Position numbers and translations under genes: made by a program | Shown here: positions 53,155-62,087 of the stretch, piece after piece | Layout of the letters: every line of letters starts with the position of its first letter | How positions within the stretch are numbered: position 1 is the first letter of the stretch | Origin: Planctomycetota bacterium | GTDB taxonomy: Bacteria > Planctomycetota > UBA1135 > GCA-002686595 | Assembly: GCA_947484275.1 (NCBI GenBank) | Contig: CANKOY010000006.1 | Span: forward strand, 1 to 64,000 | DNA length: 64,000 bases | Direction: 5' to 3' | The notes under the pieces: model-generated | What the model was told of the DNA's origin: nothing | Seen by the model: only the letters and a program-made list of their open reading frames with translations | Databases searched by the model: none

Positions 53155-54653
53155 TCGCACAGCGCATTTTTTCGCGCGCCAGCCGCGCGTTCCTGATCGC
53201 GTTGCTGGCTTCGCCGCTCGCAGCGGCCCAGGGTCTCGAGGACCTGGAGAAGCGCCTGGCGGATTCAGACGAGCGCACGCGTCGCGCGGCCGTGGAAGAG
53301 CTGTCGCGGAGAAACGGCGCCGCGGCCATGGCGCTTGTATTGAAGAGCCTGAAGGATCCGAGCCCCATGGTCGCCGACGAGGCTCAGCTCTCGCTCGCGA
53401 GCGCCGACGAGGAGGCCGAATACGACCTTTTGTTTTCGAAGGAAGGTCTCGGGGCACGCGACGAACTGGTGCGCCTGCGCTGCGCCGAAGCTCTGGGCCG
53501 GATCGAAGGGAAAATTCCCGCTGCGCGGCTGGTCAAGGCCCTGTCCGATCGGGACCCCAACGTGCGCCGCGCCCTGGTGCATTCGATCGAGCGGCTCTCG
53601 GGCCGCTTTGGAATCGTCGAGGGTCCCGCTGATTCCCTGCGCAAGGACCTCTCCAATCTTGCGGAGCGCGACAGTTCATCCGGCGTGCGCGCAGCCAGTG
53701 TCATAGCACTGGATGCCCTCGGCTCCGGCCTCGGGGCGGTGGAACTCGGCCGCCTCGCCGCGGACAAGCTGTTCGAGGTGCGCTCCGCGGCGCTGCTTGC
53801 TGCCGCGGATGTCGAACCCATAGCACGCCTGGAACTGGCGCGCCTTTGCATGAAGGACGCCCATCCGAGCGTGCGCCTGCAGGCCACGATTCTGCTTGGC
53901 ACCTTGGCCCACCGCGATGCTGCGCTGCTGCTGGCCGAGGCGCTCGAGACCGAGAAGGGGCTGCGGCAGGCGTGGGCCATCGTCAGCCAGCTCCGGCGCC
54001 TCTCCGGACTGAAGGCCGCCCGCGACGCGCGCTATTGGCAGCGCTGGGCCAAGGAGTTGCCCCTGGATTGGAAGCCCGCCGCGACCGATGGCAAGCCAGG
54101 AGACAGCGAGCCAAACACTGCCACCTTCGCCGGACTGCCGCTGTTGTCCGAGCGCCTGACCATCCTGATCGACCTCTCCGGTTCCATGTGGGAAGAGCGC
54201 GACGGCAAGACGCGCAAGGCTGGCGCGGAGAAGGAACTGGAGCGGGCCCTTGGCACGCTGGCTCCAGGCGCGGAGTTCAATCTGATTCCCTTCACGGGCA
54301 CACCTCTGCCCTGGCAGGACGCGCTGCAGGCGGCGACGCCGAAGAACATCGCAGCGGCACTGAACTTCTTCGGCAAGCGCTCCGACCGCGGCAAGGGCAA
54401 CTTCTGGGATGCGCTGCAGCTCGCGCTGTCGGATCCGAACCTCGATACGGTGGTGATGTTGGGCGACGGCGCGCCCACCGGCGGAACGCGCTGGAACGTG
54501 GAATTGATGCGGCTCCTGTTCGCGGAGCAGAATCGCTTCCGCCTGGTGCAGCTCGACGCGGTCCTCGTGGACTGTCCCAAGGGCCTGACCCGCACCTGGA
54601 CCACCTGGTGCGAGTCCACGGGCGGCAAGACGCTGGCAACGGACCTGCGGTAG
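53151..54653 (+). CDS. Exported HEAT-repeat and von Willebrand A-domain protein
   Basis: 500 residues from TTG 53151 (TTGA overlap with the nucleotidase stop). A signal peptide (AFLIALLASPLAAAQG) is followed by HEAT repeats (DSDERTRRAAVEELSRR, DPNVRRALVHSIERL, DAHPSVRLQATILLGTL). From about residue 335 a VWA domain begins with LTILIDLSGSMWEE: the MIDAS DxSxS is present, and VVMLGDGAPTGG is at the expected later site. Periplasmic or surface protein-protein interaction is likely; no known system partner. Confidence 0.85.
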   Translation: MIAQRIFSRASRAFLIALLASPLAAAQGLEDLEKRLADSDERTRRAAVEELSRRNGAAAMALVLKSLKDPSPMVADEAQLSLASADEEAEYDLLFSKEGLGARDELVRLRCAEALGRIEGKIPAARLVKALSDRDPNVRRALVHSIERLSGRFGIVEGPADSLRKDLSNLAERDSSSGVRAASVIALDALGSGLGAVELGRLAADKLFEVRSAALLAAADVEPIARLELARLCMKDAHPSVRLQATILLGTLAHRDAALLLAEALETEKGLRQAWAIVSQLRRLSGLKAARDARYWQRWAKELPLDWKPAATDGKPGDSEPNTATFAGLPLLSERLTILIDLSGSMWEERDGKTRKAGAEKELERALGTLAPGAEFNLIPFTGTPLPWQDALQAATPKNIAAALNFFGKRSDRGKGNFWDALQLALSDPNLDTVVMLGDGAPTGGTRWNVELMRLLFAEQNRFRLVQLDAVLVDCPKGLTRTWTTWCESTGGKTLATDLR

Positions 54654-54744
54654 CGGAAACGGGCCAGGCTTGCCGCTCCCCCTACAGCGGGATAGGCTGA
54701 ATCCACGACTAGTCCCTCGTGCTGGGTCGTTCCCCCTTCCACGT

Positions 54745-56262
54745 ATGATCGCGACCAAGACGCGAGCTGGGCTTGCCCAGAATCGCTCCGTTGTCTTCGT
54801 CGAAGTCAACGAAGCAGAGCGCCATTTCCTCGAGCAGGGGATCAAGGCTGGGCGGTTGCCGCATTTCGCGCGCATGACCGCTGGCGGTGCATTCCTGCGC
54901 ACGCGCGTGCGCGGTTATGACCCGTCCCAGGAGAAGGCGTGGCGCCTGATATCGCCCTGGATCATCTGGCCGTCGGTCTACTCGGGCCTGGAACCTGAGC
55001 AGCACGGAATCATCGGCTTCGGCCAGGACACGAGCTCCATCCGCGGCCGCTGCATATGGGATGTCCTCGATGCCCACCATGTTTCGGTCGGCGTGTTCGG
55101 GAGCCTGATGAGCTACCCGCCGCGCACTTCCGGCAACGCGCGCTACTATGTGCCCGAGGGATTGGCGGACGACGCGCGCTGCATCCCCGAGTCGGCCCGG
55201 CCCGTTCAAGAATTCTGCATCTTCAGCGCGCGCAACTACTCCGAGAGCTTTTCGCTCAAGGCGCTCGAGGCGGTCGGACTCTTGCTGCGCACCATGAAGT
55301 CCGGCGTGAGTGCAGCGACCGTGCTCAAGACCCTGGCCCAGGTGCCGAAGGAAGTCTTGTTCGGATCGGCGCAAGTTCCCGAGCGCGCGATGCTCGCCAG
55401 CTACATCGCCTTCGACGCATTTCGTGCGCTGTACACGGCACACCGCCCAGCGTTCGCCACGCTGCACTTGAACCATGTGGCGTACATGCAGCATCGCTAC
55501 TGGCGCGCGGCGGAGCCGAATTTGTTCCGCGACGAGCTGAGCTCGACCGATCAGCGCTTCTTCGGCGACGTTTCGGAGCGCAAGAACTACGAGGGACGCT
55601 TCGCCCACTGGATCGAGCGCAGCTTTGCCTACACCGACGAGCTTCTGGGCCAGCTGCTCGAAATGGTGGACGACGACACGATCGTCGTGGTGGGCACAGG
55701 CCTGGGTCAGCGGCCCTTCGACCCGGTCGGAGAAATCCACAATCCCGTCGTGCGCCTTGTGAAGGAGCGCGAATTGTTCGACGCCGCGGGACTTTCGGAA
55801 TACACAGTTTTGCACCAGATGAATCCGGATCTGACGGTCAATTTCCCGTCGGAAGCGGAGGCCGAACGCGCGCAGGCGCAGCTGTCGGGTCTGTATGTGG
55901 ACCCAGCTGAAGCGCTGTTCCACGTGGCGCGACGCGGACCGCAGGTGTTCATCGAACTCAACATGCCCCGCCGTGCTGCGAAGCGTGAAGAGCGGCCGAT
56001 TCGCCACCGCGCACTCCCAGAGTTCAGCGCGTCCTTCGCGCGACACATCCACGAGCATCCGACAGCCGACCAATCGACTGCGCACCACAAGGACACTGGC
56101 TGGCTCTTGGCCTACTCGAAGGGACTGCAACTGAAGTCCGCACAGGATTCGATGTCGGTCACCGAGATTGCGCCCACTGTCCTGTCCTGGTTCGACGTGC
56201 CGATCCCGAGTTGGATGGATGGCACGCGCGCTCCCGCGATTCAAATTGCGCCGCGGCCATGA
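54745..56262 (+). CDS. Alkaline-phosphatase-superfamily phosphodiesterase/transferase-like protein
   Basis: 505 residues from ATG 54745. An alpha/beta fold with VVFVEVNEAE at the N-terminus, IIWPSVYSGLEPEQHGIIGF (the type I phosphodiesterase/nucleotide pyrophosphatase-like Thr/Ser region), HLNHVAYMQHRYW, and IVVVGTGLGQRPF where the usual D-H-G metal loop is altered. STAHHKDTGWLLA may supply metal His residues. There is no signal peptide. Related proteins occur in polysaccharide clusters, and it is coupled to a GT2 gene (ATGA), so it probably modifies a glycan or glycolipid. The altered metal motif makes activity uncertain. Confidence 0.75.
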   Translation: MIATKTRAGLAQNRSVVFVEVNEAERHFLEQGIKAGRLPHFARMTAGGAFLRTRVRGYDPSQEKAWRLISPWIIWPSVYSGLEPEQHGIIGFGQDTSSIRGRCIWDVLDAHHVSVGVFGSLMSYPPRTSGNARYYVPEGLADDARCIPESARPVQEFCIFSARNYSESFSLKALEAVGLLLRTMKSGVSAATVLKTLAQVPKEVLFGSAQVPERAMLASYIAFDAFRALYTAHRPAFATLHLNHVAYMQHRYWRAAEPNLFRDELSSTDQRFFGDVSERKNYEGRFAHWIERSFAYTDELLGQLLEMVDDDTIVVVGTGLGQRPFDPVGEIHNPVVRLVKERELFDAAGLSEYTVLHQMNPDLTVNFPSEAEAERAQAQLSGLYVDPAEALFHVARRGPQVFIELNMPRRAAKREERPIRHRALPEFSASFARHIHEHPTADQSTAHHKDTGWLLAYSKGLQLKSAQDSMSVTEIAPTVLSWFDVPIPSWMDGTRAPAIQIAPRP

Positions 56263-57296
56263 CGATCAAGCACGCAGTTGCGGAGTTGACGCAGTCCGAA
56301 CTTGCGCAGCAGTTGAACGCCGAATTCGACGGCATCGCGATCGGCGTCGTGATTCCGGCCTACGGCGTGGCGCAGCAGATCGAGCGCGTGATCGCCGGGA
56401 TCCCCGCTTACGTGGACACGATCATCGTTGTCGAAGACGGATCCAAGGACGACACCCTGGCCAAGCTGCGCGCCCTGCGCGATCCGCGCTTGATTTTGAT
56501 CGAGCACCCTCAGAACCGCGGCGTGGGCGCCGCCATGGCCACCGGGTTCAAGCGCGCCCTGGTGGAGAAACTGGACATCGTGGTCAAGCTCGACGGCGAC
56601 GATCAAATGGATCCGGCGCGCATGCCCGAGTTGCTGCGCCCGCTGATCGCCGGCGCGGCGGACATGTGCAAGGGCAACCGTTACTCCGACTTCGTGGCGT
56701 TGCGCTCGATGCCCTTCCTGCGCATGGTCGGCAACGCAGGGCTGACCTTTCTGGTAAAGGTCGCCTCGGGACAATGGAGCCTGTTCGATCCCGCGAACGG
56801 CTACATTGCGATCCGCACAGACGTCCTACGACGCATGGGGCTCGACAATCTGCCGGACCGCTATTTCTTCGAAAGCGGGCTGTTGATCAAACTGGGCATC
56901 CTGCGCGCCGTGGTGCTCGACGTGCCGATTTCGGCGCGCTACGCCGACGAAAAGAGCTCGCTCTCGATCACGCGCACACTGTTTGGTTTTCCACCGCGGC
57001 TCCTCGGAGGCCTGCTGCGTCGATTGTTTTGGCGCTATCTGGTCTACGACTTCACCGCGCTGTCGTTGTTCCTGGCCCTGGGCCTGCCGGCGCTCGTGGG
57101 TGGGACAAGCTACGGCCTGTGGCTGTGGTGGGATTTGAGCGGTCGCGGGGAATACGCCCATCCAGGGCAAGTCATGCTGGCCACTCTGCCGATTATCCTC
57201 GGCGCCCAACTCGTGCTTCAGGCCGTGACCCTGGACATTGCCAACACGCCTCGCACGCCGATCAGCGCACCTCTCAGGGCACGCCCTCCACACTGA
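56259..57296 (+). CDS. Family 2 glycosyltransferase with C-terminal membrane helices (DPM1/GtrB type)
   Basis: 345 residues from ATG 56259, overlapping the previous stop. The GT-A domain has VVIPAYG, VVEDGSKDDT, KLDGDDQMDP (the metal-binding acidic motif) and NGYIAIR. Two hydrophobic helices follow near the C-terminus (LSLFLALGLPALVGGTSYGLW and MLATLPIILGAQLVLQAVTL). This is the shape of polyprenyl-phosphate mannosyl/glucosyl transferases that load a lipid carrier. First dedicated sugar step of this cluster. Confidence 0.9.
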   Translation: MTIKHAVAELTQSELAQQLNAEFDGIAIGVVIPAYGVAQQIERVIAGIPAYVDTIIVVEDGSKDDTLAKLRALRDPRLILIEHPQNRGVGAAMATGFKRALVEKLDIVVKLDGDDQMDPARMPELLRPLIAGAADMCKGNRYSDFVALRSMPFLRMVGNAGLTFLVKVASGQWSLFDPANGYIAIRTDVLRRMGLDNLPDRYFFESGLLIKLGILRAVVLDVPISARYADEKSSLSITRTLFGFPPRLLGGLLRRLFWRYLVYDFTALSLFLALGLPALVGGTSYGLWLWWDLSGRGEYAHPGQVMLATLPIILGAQLVLQAVTLDIANTPRTPISAPLRARPPH

Positions 57297-57361
57297 CCAC
57301 CGCCTGGGGTATCCGCACTCGCGGTGTCCCAGGCATTTGATCCGAGCAACACTCCCCATCC

Positions 57362-59329
57362 ATGTGCGGCATTTTCGGCATTGTCTGCAGGCAGAACTCC
57401 GGCGCGAGCCCCGAGCAGGCCGGTCGTCTGGTCAAAGCGTTGCTCGAGGCCTCGAAGACCCGCGGTCGCGAAGCAGCGGGACTTGCCGTGCGCGGCGGCG
57501 AGTCCATCGAAGTGCTCAAGCAGGCAGGCTCGGTGGAGGATCTGTTGGCGAACCCGCGCTTCAAGGCGCTGCTTGGCCGTGCCACGGAGTCGTTCGAAGC
57601 GCGCCGAGGTGACGGGCGCGGTCATTCCTTGGCGATCACTGGCCATTCGCGGCTGGTGACCAACGGTTTCCAATCCAACGACGAGAACAACCAGCCTGTG
57701 ATCAACCGCGGATCCGTCGGGATCCACAACGGGATCATCGTCAACGACCGCGCGATCGCGGCCGCTCGGCCGGAGATCAAGTTGCGCTCTGAAGTCGACT
57801 CTGAGCTGCTCGTGGGCCTCCTGCGCAGCGAATTCGACTCGCGCGGGAATCTGATCGAAGCCGCGCGCCAGACGTTCAAGACCATCGAGGGTTCGGCTTC
57901 CTTGTCGATGTTCTTCGACAGCGTGCCGTGGTTGTTGCTCGCTACCAACACGGGCTCGCTGTTCACGCTGCGCAACGCCGGCGACACGTTCATCGCCTTT
58001 GCATCAGAGCGCTTCATCTTGCAGCGACTTGCCGAACGCGAGAACCTCGAGGCGCACTTTGGTGCGCTGAAGTTGGAGCAAGTCGCCGCAGGTCGAGCGC
58101 TTGTGATCCATCTGGATCCGAAGCCTGGTCAAGGGGAATCAGTCGTCGGCTTCGATTTGACGAGCTCCGACACTGCGAGTCTGAATGGCGCGTTCACCCG
58201 TCAGGATGTGACGCCCGCCAAGATCGTGGACCTGACGCGCAACGCGTCGAACCTGCGTCGCTGCAAGCGCTGCATCTTGCCCGAGACCTATCCCTTCGTT
58301 GATTTCGATGCGGCGGGCATTTGCCGCTACTGCCGCAACTGGCGCAAGATCACCGTCAAGGGGCCCGAGGCCCTGCGCGCCGCCGTCGAGCCTTATCGAT
58401 CCAGCGACGGATCGCCGGACGTTATCGTCGCCTTCTCCGGAGGTCGCGACTCCGCCTATGGCCTGCACTACGCCAAGAAAGTGCTCGGCATGAATCCGGT
58501 CGCATTCACCTACGACTGGGGCATGGTCACCGATCTTGCGCGCCGCAACCAAGCGCGCCTGTGCGGTTCCCTGGGTGTCGAGCACATCCTGCGTTCGGCG
58601 GACATCACCAAGAAGCGACGTTTCGTGCGCAAGAACGTCGAGGCCTGGCTCAGGCAGCCGGAGCTGGGCATGGTCACGCTGTTTACCGCAGGCGACAAGG
58701 AGTTCTACAAGTACGCGCGCGACCTGCGCACGGAAACCGGCATCAAGCTGGTGATCTTCTGCACCGGCAACATGATCGAGGACACGCCCTACAAGACAGG
58801 CTTGTGCGGAATCCGTGAGGACGATCACGGGATGACGCTGACTGGCCTGTCGCGGCGCAACGAGATCGCGTTGCTTTGGTACTACTTCAAGCACTACCTG
58901 AAGAATCCAGGCTATTGGAACGAGTCGCTGCTCGACACGATCAACGCGTACTACCAGACCTTCATGGTCAAAGACGACTTCCTTTACCTCTTCCACTACT
59001 TGGAATGGCGCGAGGAGGAGGTTGTCGGCACGATTCGGCGCGAATACGACTGGGAAGTGGCCACGGACACGACGACCACCTGGCGAATCGGAGACGGAAC
59101 CGCGCCGTTCTACAACTACATCTATCAGACGATCGCGGGGTTCACGGAGGATGAGGTGATGCTCTCCAACATGATTCGCGAGGAGCACATGACGCGCGAG
59201 CAAGCCGTGGCGCGCGCAGTCGATTACTCCAAGCCGCGCATTCCCTCGATTCGCGAGTACGCGCAACTTGCCGGCTTCAACTGCGAAGAGGCGCTGAACA
59301 TCATCAACGCCGCGCCGAAGCTGTACTGA
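57362..59329 (+). CDS. Fused class-II glutaminase and WbpG-like N-acetyl sugar amidotransferase
   Basis: 655 residues from ATG 57362. The N-terminal Ntn glutaminase starts MCGIFGIV (catalytic Cys2), with GHSRLVTNG and HNGIIVND. The C-terminal half is the N-acetyl sugar amidotransferase/WbpG type: CKRC (301/304) and CRYC (321/324) zinc pairs, and the PP-loop AFSGGRDSAYG (359-364). WbpG normally uses ammonia from a separate HisH/HisF-like pair; here a class-II glutaminase is fused on, giving an asparagine-synthetase-like layout. It would make an acetamidino/amidated sugar for surface glycan. Gene order with the GT and flippase supports this. Confidence 0.85.
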   Translation: MCGIFGIVCRQNSGASPEQAGRLVKALLEASKTRGREAAGLAVRGGESIEVLKQAGSVEDLLANPRFKALLGRATESFEARRGDGRGHSLAITGHSRLVTNGFQSNDENNQPVINRGSVGIHNGIIVNDRAIAAARPEIKLRSEVDSELLVGLLRSEFDSRGNLIEAARQTFKTIEGSASLSMFFDSVPWLLLATNTGSLFTLRNAGDTFIAFASERFILQRLAERENLEAHFGALKLEQVAAGRALVIHLDPKPGQGESVVGFDLTSSDTASLNGAFTRQDVTPAKIVDLTRNASNLRRCKRCILPETYPFVDFDAAGICRYCRNWRKITVKGPEALRAAVEPYRSSDGSPDVIVAFSGGRDSAYGLHYAKKVLGMNPVAFTYDWGMVTDLARRNQARLCGSLGVEHILRSADITKKRRFVRKNVEAWLRQPELGMVTLFTAGDKEFYKYARDLRTETGIKLVIFCTGNMIEDTPYKTGLCGIREDDHGMTLTGLSRRNEIALLWYYFKHYLKNPGYWNESLLDTINAYYQTFMVKDDFLYLFHYLEWREEEVVGTIRREYDWEVATDTTTTWRIGDGTAPFYNYIYQTIAGFTEDEVMLSNMIREEHMTREQAVARAVDYSKPRIPSIREYAQLAGFNCEEALNIINAAPKLY

Positions 59330-59342
59330 GAGCCGGCGTAGC

Positions 59343-60635
59343 GTGAGCGCCACCGACGAGAGCCCGGGCTTAGACCAGTCGGACAAGCGCCTGCGTTCCG
59401 GCGTGACCTGGAACGTCGCCAGCCTGGCCGTGCTTGGCTTTGCTGGGATTGCGCTCAATGTCCTGATCGGACGCCACTTCGGAGCCGCGGCGCTCGGAGT
59501 GTTCAACCAGGTGATGGGCGCGTACATCCTGTTTTCGATGGCCGCGGCAGGCGGCATCAACTACTCGCTGCTCGGCGCCGTGGCCGAAGCGCCGGCTGAC
59601 CGGCCGCGCGTCGCGGGCGCCGTCGTTGGCGCGCTGTTGCCAACGATCCTGCTCGCCGCCGCCGTGACGGCGGCATTCTTCGCTTCAGGGAACTGGGTTG
59701 CGGACGTGCTCGACAGTCCAGGCGTGGCGAAGGGGATGCGCGATGCGGCGCCCGGTCTTTTCTTCTTCGCCCTCAACAAACAGCTGCTTGCCGTCGTCAA
59801 CGGCATGCAGCGCATGCGCGCGTTCGCGATCTACCAGGCACTGCGCTACGTGTTGATCCTCGTGGGCTTCGTGATTCTGTGGAGCGCGTCTTGTTCCGGC
59901 GACGAGTTGTCTCTCGTCTGGACTATCGCGGAGGGGACTCTATTCGTCGTGTTGGCCGTGGAAGTCGGCCTGCAGGTCAGCTGGCGCCAGGCCGTGGACG
60001 TAGTGAATTGGAGTCGCGTGCATTTGATTTTCGGGTCGCGCAGCGTGCTCTCCGCGATGCTGCTCGAATTGAACGCCAAGATCGACATCTGGATGCTCGG
60101 CCTGTGGCTCGGCGATGCCAGCGTCGGCGTGTACAGCCTCGCCGCGAATCTGGCCGAGGGCTTCTACCAATTGATCGTTGTGCTGCAGAACAACTTCAAT
60201 CCTGTGCTGGCGAGTCTCTCTGCCCGCGGTTCGAGCGCGGAACTGCACGCACTGATCGCCAAGGCCCGGCGCTGGATCGTCCCAAGTTTCGCGGGGCTGG
60301 CGCTCGTGTCTGCGGCCCTATATCCCTGGACGTTGCCCTTGCTCGCCGAGGGTCCGGAGTTCGCGGACAGCTGGTTGCCCTTCGCGATTCTCGTGGGTTC
60401 CATCGGAGCGCTGGCGGCATGGTTGCCCTTTGGAAGCCTGCTCTTGATGGCCAAGCGCCCGGCCTGGAATTCGCTTTTGATGGCGTTGGTCGTGGGCGTC
60501 AACGTCGGCGCGAACGCGCTCCTGATCCCGCGCTTTGGGATCGTCGGGGCAGCGCTCGGTACCGCGATCGCCTTCGCCGCGTTCTGCTTACTGTTGAAAG
60601 TGCTCGCGCGCCGGCTGCTGGGCGTCCGACTCTGA
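59343..60635 (+). CDS. Polysaccharide flippase (Wzx/MATE-type)
   Basis: 430 residues from GTG 59343. About 12-14 transmembrane helices with the oligosaccharide-flippase start SGVTWNVASLAVLGFAGI and YCT-free hydrophobic core; LELNAKIDIWMLGLWLGDASVGVYSLA is the characteristic mid-protein phrase. It moves lipid-linked oligosaccharide across the inner membrane. Last gene of the glycan cluster, 13 bp after the amidotransferase. Confidence 0.9.
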   Translation: MSATDESPGLDQSDKRLRSGVTWNVASLAVLGFAGIALNVLIGRHFGAAALGVFNQVMGAYILFSMAAAGGINYSLLGAVAEAPADRPRVAGAVVGALLPTILLAAAVTAAFFASGNWVADVLDSPGVAKGMRDAAPGLFFFALNKQLLAVVNGMQRMRAFAIYQALRYVLILVGFVILWSASCSGDELSLVWTIAEGTLFVVLAVEVGLQVSWRQAVDVVNWSRVHLIFGSRSVLSAMLLELNAKIDIWMLGLWLGDASVGVYSLAANLAEGFYQLIVVLQNNFNPVLASLSARGSSAELHALIAKARRWIVPSFAGLALVSAALYPWTLPLLAEGPEFADSWLPFAILVGSIGALAAWLPFGSLLLMAKRPAWNSLLMALVVGVNVGANALLIPRFGIVGAALGTAIAFAAFCLLLKVLARRLLGVRL

Positions 60636-60638
60636 GTC

Positions 60639-61325
60639 TCAGGGCCGTTCGGCCAGGGCCTGCGCCAATTCCTGCAGGCGCGGCTTCGAGTACGGCTCGG
60701 AGCGCGACCAGGCGGCGTTGACGATCAGGGCATCCTCGGGCTTCGACAGGTTCAGCCGCGCCACGTCCTTGAACGTTCCGCCGGGCTCGAACTCGCGTTC
60801 GACAACATAGGCAAGGAAGCGCTCGCCCACGGCGAGCGTGCCCAGTTCGAGCACCATGCGACCGCCCTTGCTCGGGACCTCTGCGAAGCTGCCGACGCTC
60901 AGCTTCGCGTCGAACAATCGATTCAGTTCCTTCTGCGCGCGATCCTTGGGATAGCTAACGAAGACCAAGGCCCGCGGCCAACGATCGACCGGACCCTTAT
61001 CGATCCGCTCCCAATCGACTTTCGACTCGTCGCCCTTGGCTTTCGACTGCACCGCGATCCTCGCGCGTTCTGGCTCAGCCGTGTTGTCGAGGCACTGCAC
61101 CACTTCCTCGCCGCCCATCAACTTCGCCGCGTCGCGAATCGCGTAGTCGCCAGGCAAAACCGCCGCCCCAAACCATGTTTGGAAGAGCTGCGCCCCGTCG
61201 CGCGGCTCGGTCTTGGGCAGCACGATCCAGGCCACGATCGAGCCCAGGACTAGGAGTCCAAAGGCAATGCCGAGCACGCAGCCGGGGCGTTCGCGCCCGG
61301 GAGTCTTCTGGGATTCAACCACCAC
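60639..61325 (-). CDS. Membrane-anchored protein, unknown
   Basis: 228 residues from GTG 61325, overlapping the stop of the upstream gene by 1 bp (TAGTG). One N-terminal anchor (CVLGIAFGLLVLGSIVAWIVL) and a soluble beta/alpha domain (RALVFVSYPKDRAQKELNRLF, GRMVLELGTLAVGERFLAYVV). Built like its upstream neighbour (anchor plus a domain with a WMMRV/VFVSY strand), so both may be distant paralogues. No family is recognised. Confidence 0.65.
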   Translation of the reverse strand: MVVESQKTPGRERPGCVLGIAFGLLVLGSIVAWIVLPKTEPRDGAQLFQTWFGAAVLPGDYAIRDAAKLMGGEEVVQCLDNTAEPERARIAVQSKAKGDESKVDWERIDKGPVDRWPRALVFVSYPKDRAQKELNRLFDAKLSVGSFAEVPSKGGRMVLELGTLAVGERFLAYVVEREFEPGGTFKDVARLNLSKPEDALIVNAAWSRSEPYSKPRLQELAQALAERP

Positions 61326-62062
61326 TAGCGGGTCGGTCCGATCTTGAATGGCGCCAGGATTTTTACGGCCTCTTCATCGCTGACCGTGGCCCCTGCCGTG
61401 ACGCGCATCATCCAAATCAGCACGCGCCCGTCGGATCCCTCGGGCGTGACGTCCAGCGCCAGCCCATCACCGTGCAGGGATTGGCCGCGCAGGAGAGTCG
61501 AATTGGCGAGCTCCTCGAAGGACCCTGGGTCGGTTTCATTCGGCGGCGTGGCGGGCGCTGGCACCGGGGGCGGAGCACCAGCGCTCGACTTGCGCGCGAT
61601 GCGCACGCTGCGCAACTCGCGCCCCTGGAGCACGAGTTGCCCTGGGGTGGTCTCGAACTCGTCCTCAGAGACCGAGAACATCGGTGCCTCCGCGGGAGAG
61701 TCGAACCACTGGCCCCAGGCCTCGCTCGCGCCGTGATCGCCAGCAGAAAGTACAAACACGGTCAAATCGCGCGACGGAGAATCCAAGATCCACAGATCGA
61801 TGAACGGAATCGGCCAGCTCGCGATAGAAAACTCGGCCGGCTGTTCGTCGAAGGGCAAAACCTCGGCCAGTTTTGGCCATTGGACCTCGGGCTTGTTCTT
61901 CACTTCGACCCAGCGATCTAACCAGACGCTCCCGAAGTACAGCGCCACGGCTCCCGCGCCCAGGGCGAACATGCAGCCGCCGGCGCAGCCCATGAGCCAC
62001 AGCGGGATCTTCCGCTTCTTGGGCGGTTCCAGGTGATCGCTACCCCAGCCTACGTCGCTCAT
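61325..62062 (-). CDS. Membrane-anchored protein, unknown
   Basis: 245 residues from ATG 62062. One transmembrane helix (LWLMGCAGGCMFALGAGAVALYFG) is followed by an extracytoplasmic domain with strands FSIASWPIPFIDLWIL, LTVFVLSAG, GRVLIWMMRVTAG and a Pro/Ala-rich linker (SAGAPPPVPAPATPP). It lies 25 bp after the dehydrogenase gene and is co-transcribed with the next unknown. No function is recognised. Confidence 0.7.
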   Translation of the reverse strand: MSDVGWGSDHLEPPKKRKIPLWLMGCAGGCMFALGAGAVALYFGSVWLDRWVEVKNKPEVQWPKLAEVLPFDEQPAEFSIASWPIPFIDLWILDSPSRDLTVFVLSAGDHGASEAWGQWFDSPAEAPMFSVSEDEFETTPGQLVLQGRELRSVRIARKSSAGAPPPVPAPATPPNETDPGSFEELANSTLLRGQSLHGDGLALDVTPEGSDGRVLIWMMRVTAGATVSDEEAVKILAPFKIGPTR

Positions 62063-62087
62063 GGTTGTTCCTGTTTGCTCCAGGGCT

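Noticed and set aside
54709-56244. 511-codon open frame on the minus strand opposite the AP-superfamily gene
   Set aside because: A G+C-rich antisense shadow; no domain is recognisable and the opposite strand encodes a conserved protein coupled to its neighbour.
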